A stretch of 12,099 bases of DNA, taken from Gemmatimonadota bacterium. GTDB taxonomy: Bacteria; Gemmatimonadota; Gemmatimonadetes; Palauibacterales; Palauibacteraceae. The translations under genes and the position numbers were made by a program. The number at the start of each line of letters is the position of its first letter. The stretch's first letter is position 1. The notes beneath the pieces are model-generated. The model worked only from the letters and a program-made list of their open reading frames with translations. It was not told the DNA's origin and did not search any database. Of this stretch, positions 1 through 5,350 are shown one piece after another. The stretch lies in contig JARFPW010000282.1 in assembly GCA_029288095.1 (NCBI GenBank), positions 1 through 12,099 on the forward strand, read 5' to 3'.

Positions 1-575
1 GTCGTGGAGGTCGCCTCAGCCTGCGTAGCGTAGAGGGCGGCCAGACTCTCAGCGTACTCTCCGACTTCGCGCATCAGGTCGGCGAGCGGCGTCAGATCCC
101 CGGGGTCGGCACCCAATTCGCCGACGAGCGGGTCACAAGCCTGGACGAGCAGGAAATCGCCGACGGAGTAAGAGCCCGCGCCGCTCTTGCTGATCAGTTG
201 CGCCTGATCCAGGGCACGAACCAGCTCCGCCGGCACGTCCGCCGAGCGGGCGAGCTCGACCGGGGTCTTCCATCCGGCGCCGGATCCCGGACCCCGTTCG
301 ATGCCGGCGACAGCAAGCCGTGCCGCGGAGGCCTCTGACATGCCGTCGGCCATGTAGCGGAGCACCGTGCGCACCTGTGGAATCGACAACTCCCCCGCGG
401 GCTTGTCACGGAGCTCTGAGATCAGGCGCAGCCGCTCGAGGTGCTCGGAACCGTACAGGGCTGCGTTCCGGGAAGATTTAGTGGCCGGCGGAAGGAGTCC
501 CTCGCGAATGTAGTGATGTATGGTGGTCTTCGGCAGGCCGCTCTCGATGGCCAGGTCGCGCATACGCATATCCAT
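1..575 (-). CDS. MerR-family transcriptional regulator (partial, C-terminus beyond left edge)
   Basis: The minus-strand frame is open from an ATG at 575 through base 1, giving 191 codons without a stop, so the gene is cut by the window edge. Residues about 4-75 read as a MerR winged helix-turn-helix: an RDLAIESGLPKTTIHHYIREG helix pair followed by LLPPATKSSRN and a YGSEHLERLRLI helix, all typical of the family. Residues about 100-190 contain a second short helix-turn-helix-like stretch (TPVELARSADVPAELVRAL) and then a helical region ending in LADLMREVGEYAESLAALYA. This C-terminal type occurs in MerR-like regulators that lack the metal-binding cysteines of classical MerR. Only one cysteine (ACDPLVG) is present, so metal sensing is not supported. 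The start is the first ATG after an in-frame stop at 596-594; no Shine-Dalgarno sequence precedes it. A strong promoter lies immediately upstream. The ligand and target genes are unknown. Confidence 0.85.
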   Translation of the reverse strand, partial: MDMRMRDLAIESGLPKTTIHHYIREGLLPPATKSSRNAALYGSEHLERLRLISELRDKPAGELSIPQVRTVLRYMADGMSEASAARLAVAGIERGPGSGAGWKTPVELARSADVPAELVRALDQAQLISKSGAGSYSVGDFLLVQACDPLVGELGADPGDLTPLADLMREVGEYAESLAALYATQAEATST

Positions 576-582
576 GATACAT

Positions 583-612
583 AGTATAGCGCGCTACTCA
601 ACAATCAGTCAA
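583..612 (-). promoter_or_regulatory. Sigma-70-type promoter of the merR gene with spacer palindrome
   Basis: On the minus strand a TTGACT -35 box (612-607) is followed by an 18-base spacer and a TATACT -10 box (588-583). Seven bases separate the -10 box from the ATG at 575, so transcription would start at or next to the start codon and the mRNA would be nearly leaderless. A perfect 10-base palindrome, TAGCGCGCTA (587-596), covers the spacer side of the -10 box. A shorter dyad, ATAC-ATA-GTAT, lies at 577-587. MerR proteins classically bind dyads inside the -35/-10 spacer, so this is a candidate autoregulatory operator. The boxes are seen directly; the regulator binding is inference. Confidence 0.6.
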
Positions 613-710
613 CGGCGCTCGCGTTCGGATCGCGATGCAGGTGCAAATGGATTTTATGTATAGTTACGCTCTGTACTCCGTGTACGAACTGGTGGGGTAC
701 CGGTGTAGGC

Positions 711-718
711 GGGGGGGG
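711..718. repeat. Homopolymer run of eight G
   Basis: Eight consecutive G residues lie just downstream of the stop codon of the 79-residue small protein (726-965, minus strand). The run is intergenic, so length changes would not shift a reading frame here. It is 100 bases or more upstream of the merR promoter. It may simply be a local compositional feature. The rest of the 576-725 gap holds the merR promoter and nothing else I can name. Confidence 0.5.
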
Positions 719-725
719 TGGCTGT

Positions 726-965
726 TCAGTCGGCTCCGTGACGTAAACGTCTGCACTCGCGCAACTGGGCGACGAGACCCTCGGCTACTGCGTCCGCGAC
801 ATCGGCCAGCGCGTCTTCAAGCGCGAGTTCGAGATCATCGGTCTCCCGGAGGTAGTCTACCCTGGAATCCAGTTGATTCAACACGGCGTCGACCCGGGCG
901 TGCACGTCTGCCCGGATGGCGTCGTGGAGAAGACGCGTAACGACGCGATCGTTTGGTGAGTGCAT
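726..965 (-). CDS. Small acidic, all-helical protein of unknown function
   Basis: This 79-residue frame starts at an ATG (965-963) placed five bases after a strong ribosome-binding site. That site is formed partly from the stop codon of the upstream gene (AGGGGG, 976-971). The protein has no signal peptide or membrane segment. From about residue 8 to 70 it looks continuously helical, with regularly spaced leucine, valine and alanine among many aspartate, glutamate and arginine residues (for example LELALEDALADVADAVAEGL). This could form a short coiled coil or helical bundle. There is one cysteine near the C-terminus (RECRRL). Only nine bases separate it from the 57-residue membrane protein gene, so the two are very probably cotranscribed and translationally linked. 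I do not recognise a family. An opposing plus-strand frame overlaps it but has no ribosome-binding site and low-complexity arginine-rich content. Confidence 0.6.
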   Translation of the reverse strand: MHSPNDRVVTRLLHDAIRADVHARVDAVLNQLDSRVDYLRETDDLELALEDALADVADAVAEGLVAQLRECRRLRHGAD

Positions 966-970
966 TCGTG

Positions 971-977
971 CCCCCTA
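971..977 (-). promoter_or_regulatory. Ribosome-binding site built on a stop codon
   Basis: On the minus strand the sequence TAGGGGG serves as the TAG stop of the 57-residue gene and supplies an AGGGGG Shine-Dalgarno core five bases before the ATG at 965. This arrangement favours re-initiation or coupled translation of the downstream 79-residue gene and supports its start choice. Confidence 0.6.
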
Positions 978-1148
978 GACGAACCAGGCGTCGGTTTCGG
1001 CCGGCGGTGCGTCTGCCGCTACATCGGCAGCCGCGTGGTCGACAGTCTCCGGTGTCTCGACGAGTTCGACCTGTTTCCGCGTGGTTAGCGCCAACAGGGC
1101 GAGGCCGGCGGTGGCCGCCATCATCAGAACGGACGTCGCGAACTTCAT
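975..1148 (-). CDS. Small single-pass membrane (or exported) protein, 57 aa
   Basis: The ATG at 1148-1146 is followed by 57 codons ending in TAG (977-975). An excellent AGGAGG ribosome-binding site (1159-1154) lies five bases upstream, which is the main reason to accept so short a gene. Residues about 4-21 (SVLMMAATAGLALLAL region) form one hydrophobic segment after a single lysine. A TTRKQ boundary and a roughly 30-residue acidic, alanine- and proline-rich tail with no cysteine follow. The segment could be a signal anchor or an uncleaved transmembrane helix. There is no lipobox cysteine. The small acidic helical protein is encoded nine bases downstream, so the two may work together, perhaps with this one as a membrane tether. 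I do not recognise a family and the function is unknown. Confidence 0.6.
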   Translation of the reverse strand: MKFATSVLMMAATAGLALLALTTRKQVELVETPETVDHAAADVAADAPPAETDAWFV

Positions 1149-1153
1149 ACAAC

Positions 1154-1159
1154 CCTCCT
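1154..1159 (-). promoter_or_regulatory. Consensus Shine-Dalgarno of the 57-aa gene
   Basis: AGGAGG on the minus strand, five bases before the ATG at 1148. It is one of the strongest ribosome-binding sites in the window and supports the 57-residue gene being translated. Confidence 0.7.
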
Positions 1160-1285
1160 ACCCGTGTTTCGGCCCAGCGTACGCCTGCTGTTGGTGCAAG
1201 TTCGGTGCTCGATCACTGAAAACTGGCGAATTGTCACGCGTGCAAGGCGTATTCGGGTGGCCGGCCGAGGGCGGGCATACCGTGT

Positions 1286-1322
1286 ATGTGGGTTCCGGCC
1301 CACATGTTCGGGGCTTCCGAAC
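1286..1322 (-). terminator. Two abutting hairpins, possible terminator or RNA element
   Basis: Two perfect inverted repeats lie directly next to each other. The first is ATGTGGG (1286-1292), a six-base loop and CCCACAT (1299-1305). The second is GTTCGG (1306-1311), a five-base loop and CCGAAC (1317-1322). They sit 14 to 50 bases past the stop of the lipoprotein gene and upstream of the 57-residue gene. Neither is followed by a T-rich run on the minus strand, so a standard intrinsic terminator is not shown. They could end or stabilise the oxidoreductase-lipoprotein mRNA, or be an operator for the small-protein unit. The rest of the 1149-1335 gap shows no convincing promoter by eye. Confidence 0.4.
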
Positions 1323-1335
1323 CATGACCCGGCAT

Positions 1336-1815
1336 TCAGGGAGCGTCGGGTTCTGCCTGGATGATCACCTCTCTCAGCATGTCGAGGTCCGTATCGATCT
1401 CGATGCGGCGCAGGTTTCTGCCTGTCAGAGTGGCGGATCGCAAAACGATCCTGGATGCGCGGGTCAGGACGTCCACGCGTGTCCAGGTGCCAGCAGGCAC
1501 CGAGTCGATCAGGACTTCTCCGGAGCCGCCGTCCGCGAACACCAGGGCGTCTTCCTCGCCATCATTCCTGAGACGAAGCGCCAGTCGGCGTTGCTCCGAG
1601 GTGCTGCCTATCGTGTCGTCCAGATCGAACCCAAACAGAGGGTCTAGCGAGTCAGCAGGCTCCGGGCTCGGCTCCTCGGTCCGGGTACTGATGCTCGACG
1701 AGTCGGCCGGGATTTCTGCCGTCGGCTCGGACTGATTGTCGGCACACCCGGTGGCAAGTACGACCACGGCGAGGAGCAGGGCGCCGAAATGGGACTGTCT
1801 TCGGATGCCTTTCAC
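1336..1815 (-). CDS. Predicted lipoprotein of unknown function
   Basis: This 159-residue protein begins with a lipoprotein signal: a KGIRRQ basic start, a hydrophobic core (ALLLAVVVL) and a lipobox ending LATGC, so the mature N-terminus is expected at Cys24. A serine-, proline- and glutamate-rich linker follows (about 28-55). A folded domain from about 60 on alternates hydrophobic and polar residues (LALRLRNDGEEDALVFADG, SGEVLIDSVPAGTWTRVDVLT), suggesting a beta-sandwich. The start is GTG at 1815-1813, within a GTGA overlap of four bases with the stop of the oxidoreductase gene, so translation is probably coupled. Export and lipid attachment are predicted from the sequence. The domain's role is unknown and I recognise no family. 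Upstream codons in this frame belong to the oxidoreductase gene region and add no better signal peptide. Confidence 0.75.
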   Translation of the reverse strand: MKGIRRQSHFGALLLAVVVLATGCADNQSEPTAEIPADSSSISTRTEEPSPEPADSLDPLFGFDLDDTIGSTSEQRRLALRLRNDGEEDALVFADGGSGEVLIDSVPAGTWTRVDVLTRASRIVLRSATLTGRNLRRIEIDTDLDMLREVIIQAEPDAP

Positions 1816-2840
1816 GGCGTCAACACCAGCTTTCCACGCACGCTGCCGGATTCCAGCGACTCGTGGGCCTGCCTGGCGGCATCCAGCGGCAGCACGGCAT
1901 CTATCGCCGGCTTCAGTACACCCTGTGCGATCAAGCTCATGACTTCCTCGAATTCGGACCGGGAGGACATTGTCGATCCCGTCACGGTGAGTTGCTTCCA
2001 GAACAGATGGGCGAGCTGAAGCTTCACATCCGGTCCCGTAGTGGCGCCGTACACGACGATCCGGGCGTCATTGCCGGCGGCTCGCATGACGGTCTTCCAC
2101 ATTGCCTCCCCGACGCTGTCCAGAACGACGTCTACTCCGCTGCCCGCCGTAGCCTCCCTGATTCGGGCGTCGACGTCCTCGGACGACCGGTCGATCACCA
2201 CCTCGGCACCCTGCTCTCGCACCCAACTCGCATTGGCCGATCCCGAAGTAACGGCTATGACCCGCGCGCCCAAATGGTTACCGATCTGGACGCCGGCAGA
2301 CGCGACTCCTCCGGATCCCCCGGTTACCAGGAGCGTTTCACCGGCGCGCAGACTGCCCCGATTCGTCAGTGCTCGCCAGGCGGTCTGGAATACGAGGGCG
2401 GAAGCGGCAGCCGCCGTGAACTCCAGGGACGCTGGAATCCGCATCAGGTTCTCCGCAGGCACCGAAACGAGCTCGGCCGCGGCCCCGCGCACATGCTCCC
2501 CGAGCACCTGGAGGCGCCGGCACAGTGCTTCGTCGGGGCGGCGGCAGAAGTCGCAATCTCCGCACGACAGGGCCCCGTTGATCACCACGCGGTCGCCCGG
2601 TTGCCATGAATCCACGCCCGCACCCACCGATTCCACCACCCCCGCCGCGTCAGACCCTCCGATGTGGGGCAGTTCGATTTCCAACCCGGGGATCCCTCGT
2701 CGGACCCACAGGTCGAGGTGATTCAGGCTGACGGCGTGGACGCGAACGACGACGGATCCTGCCGAAGCAACGGGTTCCGGGGCTTCACCGATTTCGATGA
2801 CTTCGGGCCCGCCGTGACGTCGGAAGAATGCGGCCTTCAT
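1812..2840 (-). CDS. Zinc-type medium-chain dehydrogenase/reductase (quinone oxidoreductase-like)
   Basis: The 342-residue protein starts KAAFFRRHGGPEVIEIGE and contains ALNHLDLWVRRG-like text (residues about 38-49). This matches the alcohol-dehydrogenase-like MDR group with that hallmark. Four cysteines spaced C-x2-C-x2-C-x7-C (93, 96, 99, 107) form the structural zinc lobe. The catalytic zinc ligands of classical alcohol dehydrogenase are missing: the GHE motif is replaced by GGSDAAG (about 61-67). This points to a quinone- or enone-reductase type of chemistry with NAD(P)H. The cofactor loop is VTGGSGGVASAG (about 172-183), and the typical end GKLVLTP is present. The start ATG at 2840 is chosen because family homology begins there. 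An in-frame extension up to 3239 has no family character and runs across the suf promoter region. AAGGA (2857-2853) is a rather distant ribosome-binding site. The substrate is unknown. Confidence 0.88.
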   Translation of the reverse strand: MKAAFFRRHGGPEVIEIGEAPEPVASAGSVVVRVHAVSLNHLDLWVRRGIPGLEIELPHIGGSDAAGVVESVGAGVDSWQPGDRVVINGALSCGDCDFCRRPDEALCRRLQVLGEHVRGAAAELVSVPAENLMRIPASLEFTAAAASALVFQTAWRALTNRGSLRAGETLLVTGGSGGVASAGVQIGNHLGARVIAVTSGSANASWVREQGAEVVIDRSSEDVDARIREATAGSGVDVVLDSVGEAMWKTVMRAAGNDARIVVYGATTGPDVKLQLAHLFWKQLTVTGSTMSSRSEFEEVMSLIAQGVLKPAIDAVLPLDAARQAHESLESGSVRGKLVLTP

Positions 2841-2896
2841 CGTTAATGAGCGTCCTTGCGTGTCGGTTTTCGGCGGCCGGGATCCTCGGGTAGAGC

Positions 2897-2922
2897 TTGC
2901 CGCCGTGGACGCGGGTCGGCAA
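2897..2922. repeat. Inverted repeat in the divergent intergenic region
   Basis: TTGCCG (2897-2902) is repeated inverted as CGGCAA (2917-2922) with 14 bases between. It lies between the oxidoreductase start and the suf promoter. It could be a protein-binding dyad, but six-base arms with such spacing arise readily by chance in GC-rich DNA. Confidence 0.25.
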
Positions 2923-2984
2923 TGGGCGGCGATCCGCGCCGGGAAACGACGCTCAACCGTTGTGGAAATCTCGGACCCTGCTCC

Positions 2985-3013
2985 TTGATAACGGGTCTCA
3001 ACTAGGGTAAACT
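2985..3013 (+). promoter_or_regulatory. Probable promoter of the suf operon
   Basis: TTGATA (2985-2990) and TAAACT (3008-3013) are separated by 17 bases, a good sigma-70-like pair in an otherwise GC-rich region. Transcription would begin near 3019-3021, leaving a 5' UTR of about 75 bases before sufC. I cannot see a recognisable IscR- or SufR-type operator by eye, and no regulator gene adjoins the operon. The promoter for the divergent oxidoreductase gene is not apparent. Confidence 0.55.
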
Positions 3014-3027
3014 TGTCGGTCGTTCCG

Positions 3028-3049
3028 GGGCCGGATCGCAATCCGGCTC
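3028..3049 (+). promoter_or_regulatory. Stable hairpin in the suf 5' UTR
   Basis: GCCGGAT (3030-3036) pairs perfectly with ATCCGGC (3041-3047) around a CGCA tetraloop. A G-U and a G-C pair extend the stem to nine (3028-3049). It starts only about eight bases after the expected transcription start and ends 47 bases before the sufC ATG. It could stabilise the message or be a regulatory structure. It has no following T run, so it is not an obvious attenuator. Confidence 0.45.
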
Positions 3050-3096
3050 GTTCGTTCGCCAGGCACCATGAAGTCAACTCCGGAGTCTGAAGCTGT

Positions 3097-3885
3097 ATGT
3101 CTGAATATCTGCTCGAAGTCAAAGGCGTGCACGCGCGCGTCGAAGAAGAGGGAACTGACATTCTCAAGGGCGTCGATCTCGTAGTCCGTCCCGGAGAGAT
3201 GCATGCGCTCATGGGCCCCAACGGTTCCGGCAAAAGCACGCTCGCGAAAGTGATCGCGGGTCACCCTGGATACGAGGTCACCGGGGGCGAGATTCTGCTC
3301 GATGGCGAGGACATCCTCGAGCTGGAGCCGGACGAGAGGAGCCGGGCCGGGATCTTTCTTGCCTTCCAGTATCCCGCTGAGATCCCGGGTGTCTCGATCT
3401 CGAACTTCCTCCGCACCGCCGTAAATGCGCGTCGCAGTGAAGACGAAGGCGACATCGGCGTGCTGGATTTCCAGATGGCGCTCAACCAGAAGCTGGAGCT
3501 GCTCAGGGTCGACAAGTCGTTCGCGGCGCGGCATGTCAACGACGGGTTCAGCGGTGGCGAGAAGAAGCGAAACGAAATCCTGCAGATGGCGATGCTCGCA
3601 CCCTCGATGGCCGTGCTCGACGAAACCGACAGCGGCCTCGACATCGACGCGCTGCGCATCGTCGCGGATGGCGTAAACACGCTGCTGGAAGCCGATCGCT
3701 CGATGGGCGTTCTGCTGATCACGCACTACAAGCGGATCCTCGAGTATCTCAAGCCCGACTTCGTGCACGTGATGCTGGACGGGAAGATCGCACACAGTGG
3801 CGGTCCCGAACTGGCCGATCAGCTCGAAGAGATGGGCTATGATTGGCTGCACGAGCCCGAGGCCGCCCCCGTTGGCCAGCCATAA
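3097..3885 (+). CDS. sufC: SufC, ATPase of the SufBCD Fe-S cluster scaffold
   Basis: This 262-residue soluble ABC-type ATPase drives conformational changes of the SufB-SufD pair during iron-sulfur cluster assembly in the cytoplasm. All nucleotide-binding elements are visible: Walker A GPNGSGKST (40-48), Q-loop in AFQYP (Q91), the SufC-type signature FSGGEKKR (151-158), Walker B MAVLDE (171-176) with SGLD D-loop (179-182), and the H-loop histidine in ITHY (210). Length is slightly above the usual 245-255 because of an acidic C-terminal tail. The ATG at 3097 is the family start; GGAG (3082-3085) is a weak site 11 bases upstream. It is the first gene of the operon, followed 21 bases later by sufB. 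The order C-B-D-Rieske-S-U differs from the enterobacterial A-B-C-D-S-E order. Confidence 0.97.
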   Translation: MSEYLLEVKGVHARVEEEGTDILKGVDLVVRPGEMHALMGPNGSGKSTLAKVIAGHPGYEVTGGEILLDGEDILELEPDERSRAGIFLAFQYPAEIPGVSISNFLRTAVNARRSEDEGDIGVLDFQMALNQKLELLRVDKSFAARHVNDGFSGGEKKRNEILQMAMLAPSMAVLDETDSGLDIDALRIVADGVNTLLEADRSMGVLLITHYKRILEYLKPDFVHVMLDGKIAHSGGPELADQLEEMGYDWLHEPEAAPVGQP

Positions 3886-3906
3886 CCTGCTCGGACAGGA
3901 CTGACG

Positions 3907-5316
3907 ATGCCGAAGAATGAGACGGTCGACCAGCTTGGACTGGACGAATACAAGTACGACTTTCGCACCGAGGACGCTCCCGTCTACAAGGCGGAGAAAG
4001 GCCTCAGTGAAGAAGTGGTGCGGCAGATTTCGGCGCACAAGGATGAGCCCGAGTGGATGCTCGAGTTCCGCCTTCGAGCGCTGGAGATCTTCTACTCCAA
4101 GCCGATGCCGGACTGGGGCGGAGACCTCGACACGCTCAATCTCGACGAAATCTACTTCTATCTGAAGCCGCAGGATCAGATGGAGCGCTCCTGGGACGAC
4201 GTTCCGGAGAACATCAAGGAAACTTTCGAACGCCTTGGGATTCCCGAAGCGGAGCGGAAGATCCTCGCCGGCGTCGGTGCCCAGTTCGAGTCCGAGATGG
4301 TTTACCACTCCCTGAAGGAAGAATGGGAGGAACAGGGGATCATCTTCGAGTCGATCGAGGACGGCCTCAGGAAGCATCCCGAGATCTTCCGCGAGTACTT
4401 CGCCACCATCGTCCCGCCGGCGGACAACAAGTTCGCGGCATTGAACTCCGCTGTGTGGTCGGGCGGCTCGTTCGTCTACATCCCGAAAGGGGTAAAGGTA
4501 GACATACCGCTGCAGGCGTACTTCCGCGTCAACGCCGAGCAGATGGGCCAGTTCGAGCGGACGCTGATCATCGTGGAGGACGGAGCCGAGGCACAGTACA
4601 TCGAGGGATGCACCGCGCCGGTGTACACGACGGAGTCGTTCCACTCGGGCGTCATCGAGATCATCGTCAAGCCGCAGGCGCGGTTCCGCTATACGACCAT
4701 CCAGAACTGGTCGAACAACATGTACAACCTCGTCACCCAGCGGTCGATGGTGCACGAGGATGCCAGCATGGAGTGGGTGGACGGGAACCTGGGCTCCAAA
4801 CTCACGATGAAATACCCCTCATGCTTTCTCGTTGGAGACAGGGCCCATGGAGAAATCCTCTCCATTGCCTACGCCGGGGACGGGCAGCACCAGGACACCG
4901 GAGGCAAGGTCGTCCACGCGGCGCCGGAAACGACCTCTCTGATCGTCTCGAAGTCGATCAGCAAGGGAACGGGTCGATCGTCTTACCGGGGACTGTGCAA
5001 GGTGTACGAGGGAGCCGTCGGTTCGAAGTCGAACGTGGAATGCGACGCGCTGCTGATGAACGAGACGTCGCGCACGGATACGTATCCGTATATCGAGATC
5101 GACGAAAACCAGTCGTCCATAGGTCACGAGGCCTCGGTCTCGAAAGTGGGCGAGGAGCAGTTGTTCTATCTCATGAGCCGGGGCATGAGCGAGGAGCAGG
5201 CGATGACGATGATCGTGCGTGGATTCATAGAGCCGATCGCCAAGGAATTGCCGCTCGAATATGCCATCGAGCTGAATCGTCTGATCGAACTGGAAATGGA
5301 AGGGAGTGTCGGCTGA
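3907..5316 (+). CDS. sufB: SufB, Fe-S cluster assembly scaffold subunit
   Basis: SufB is the scaffold subunit of the SufBC2D complex on which nascent clusters form. The 469-residue sequence is collinear with the family: an N-terminal helical part (DEPEWMLEFRLRALEIF at about 46-62), a beta-helix core (WSGGSFVYIPKGVKVDIPLQAYFR, about 184-207; EGCTAPVYTTESFHSGVIE, about 233-251), and the C-terminal SufC-binding helices (EEQLFYLMSRGMSEEQAMTMIVRGF). Conserved Cys379 (SNVECDALL) and Glu408 (GHEASVSK) correspond to the Cys and Glu that in E. coli SufB are required for cluster formation. AGGA (3897-3900) lies six bases before the ATG at 3907, giving a clear start. A 585-codon frame on the opposite strand overlapping sufC and sufB is a codon-bias shadow. 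Confidence 0.97.
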   Translation: MPKNETVDQLGLDEYKYDFRTEDAPVYKAEKGLSEEVVRQISAHKDEPEWMLEFRLRALEIFYSKPMPDWGGDLDTLNLDEIYFYLKPQDQMERSWDDVPENIKETFERLGIPEAERKILAGVGAQFESEMVYHSLKEEWEEQGIIFESIEDGLRKHPEIFREYFATIVPPADNKFAALNSAVWSGGSFVYIPKGVKVDIPLQAYFRVNAEQMGQFERTLIIVEDGAEAQYIEGCTAPVYTTESFHSGVIEIIVKPQARFRYTTIQNWSNNMYNLVTQRSMVHEDASMEWVDGNLGSKLTMKYPSCFLVGDRAHGEILSIAYAGDGQHQDTGGKVVHAAPETTSLIVSKSISKGTGRSSYRGLCKVYEGAVGSKSNVECDALLMNETSRTDTYPYIEIDENQSSIGHEASVSKVGEEQLFYLMSRGMSEEQAMTMIVRGFIEPIAKELPLEYAIELNRLIELEMEGSVG

Positions 5317-5341
5317 CGCCGCGCTCCCCTTTGACATACGT

Positions 5342-5346
5342 GGAGG
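5342..5346 (+). promoter_or_regulatory. GGAGG ribosome-binding site before sufD
   Basis: GGAGG lies four bases before a TTG (5351) and 19 bases before the first nearby ATG (5366). It is the only strong Shine-Dalgarno sequence near the start of sufD and favours the TTG. Confidence 0.5.
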
Positions 5347-5350
5347 CACA

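Noticed and set aside
635..940. 101-codon plus-strand frame opposite the 79-residue small gene
   Set aside because: It has no ribosome-binding site, an arginine-rich shadow-like C-terminal part, and crosses the poly-G run.
1081..1647. 188-codon plus-strand frame opposite the lipoprotein and hairpins
   Set aside because: It is antisense to a lipoprotein with a clear signal peptide and shows no family features or start signal.
2841..3239. In-frame N-terminal extension of the oxidoreductase to 475 residues
   Set aside because: Family homology begins exactly at the ATG at 2840; the extension is low-complexity, crosses the suf promoter and enters sufC antisense.
2998..4755. 585-codon open frame on the minus strand opposite sufC and sufB
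   Set aside because: It lies wholly antisense to two unmistakable conserved genes, contains long arginine/aspartate/leucine runs typical of the reverse-frame shadow of GC-rich codons, and would cover the suf promoter.
5331..5336. Perfect TTGACA between sufB and sufD, possible internal promoter
   Set aside because: No plausible -10 box occurs 16-18 bases downstream (GCGGAC at the 17-base spacing).
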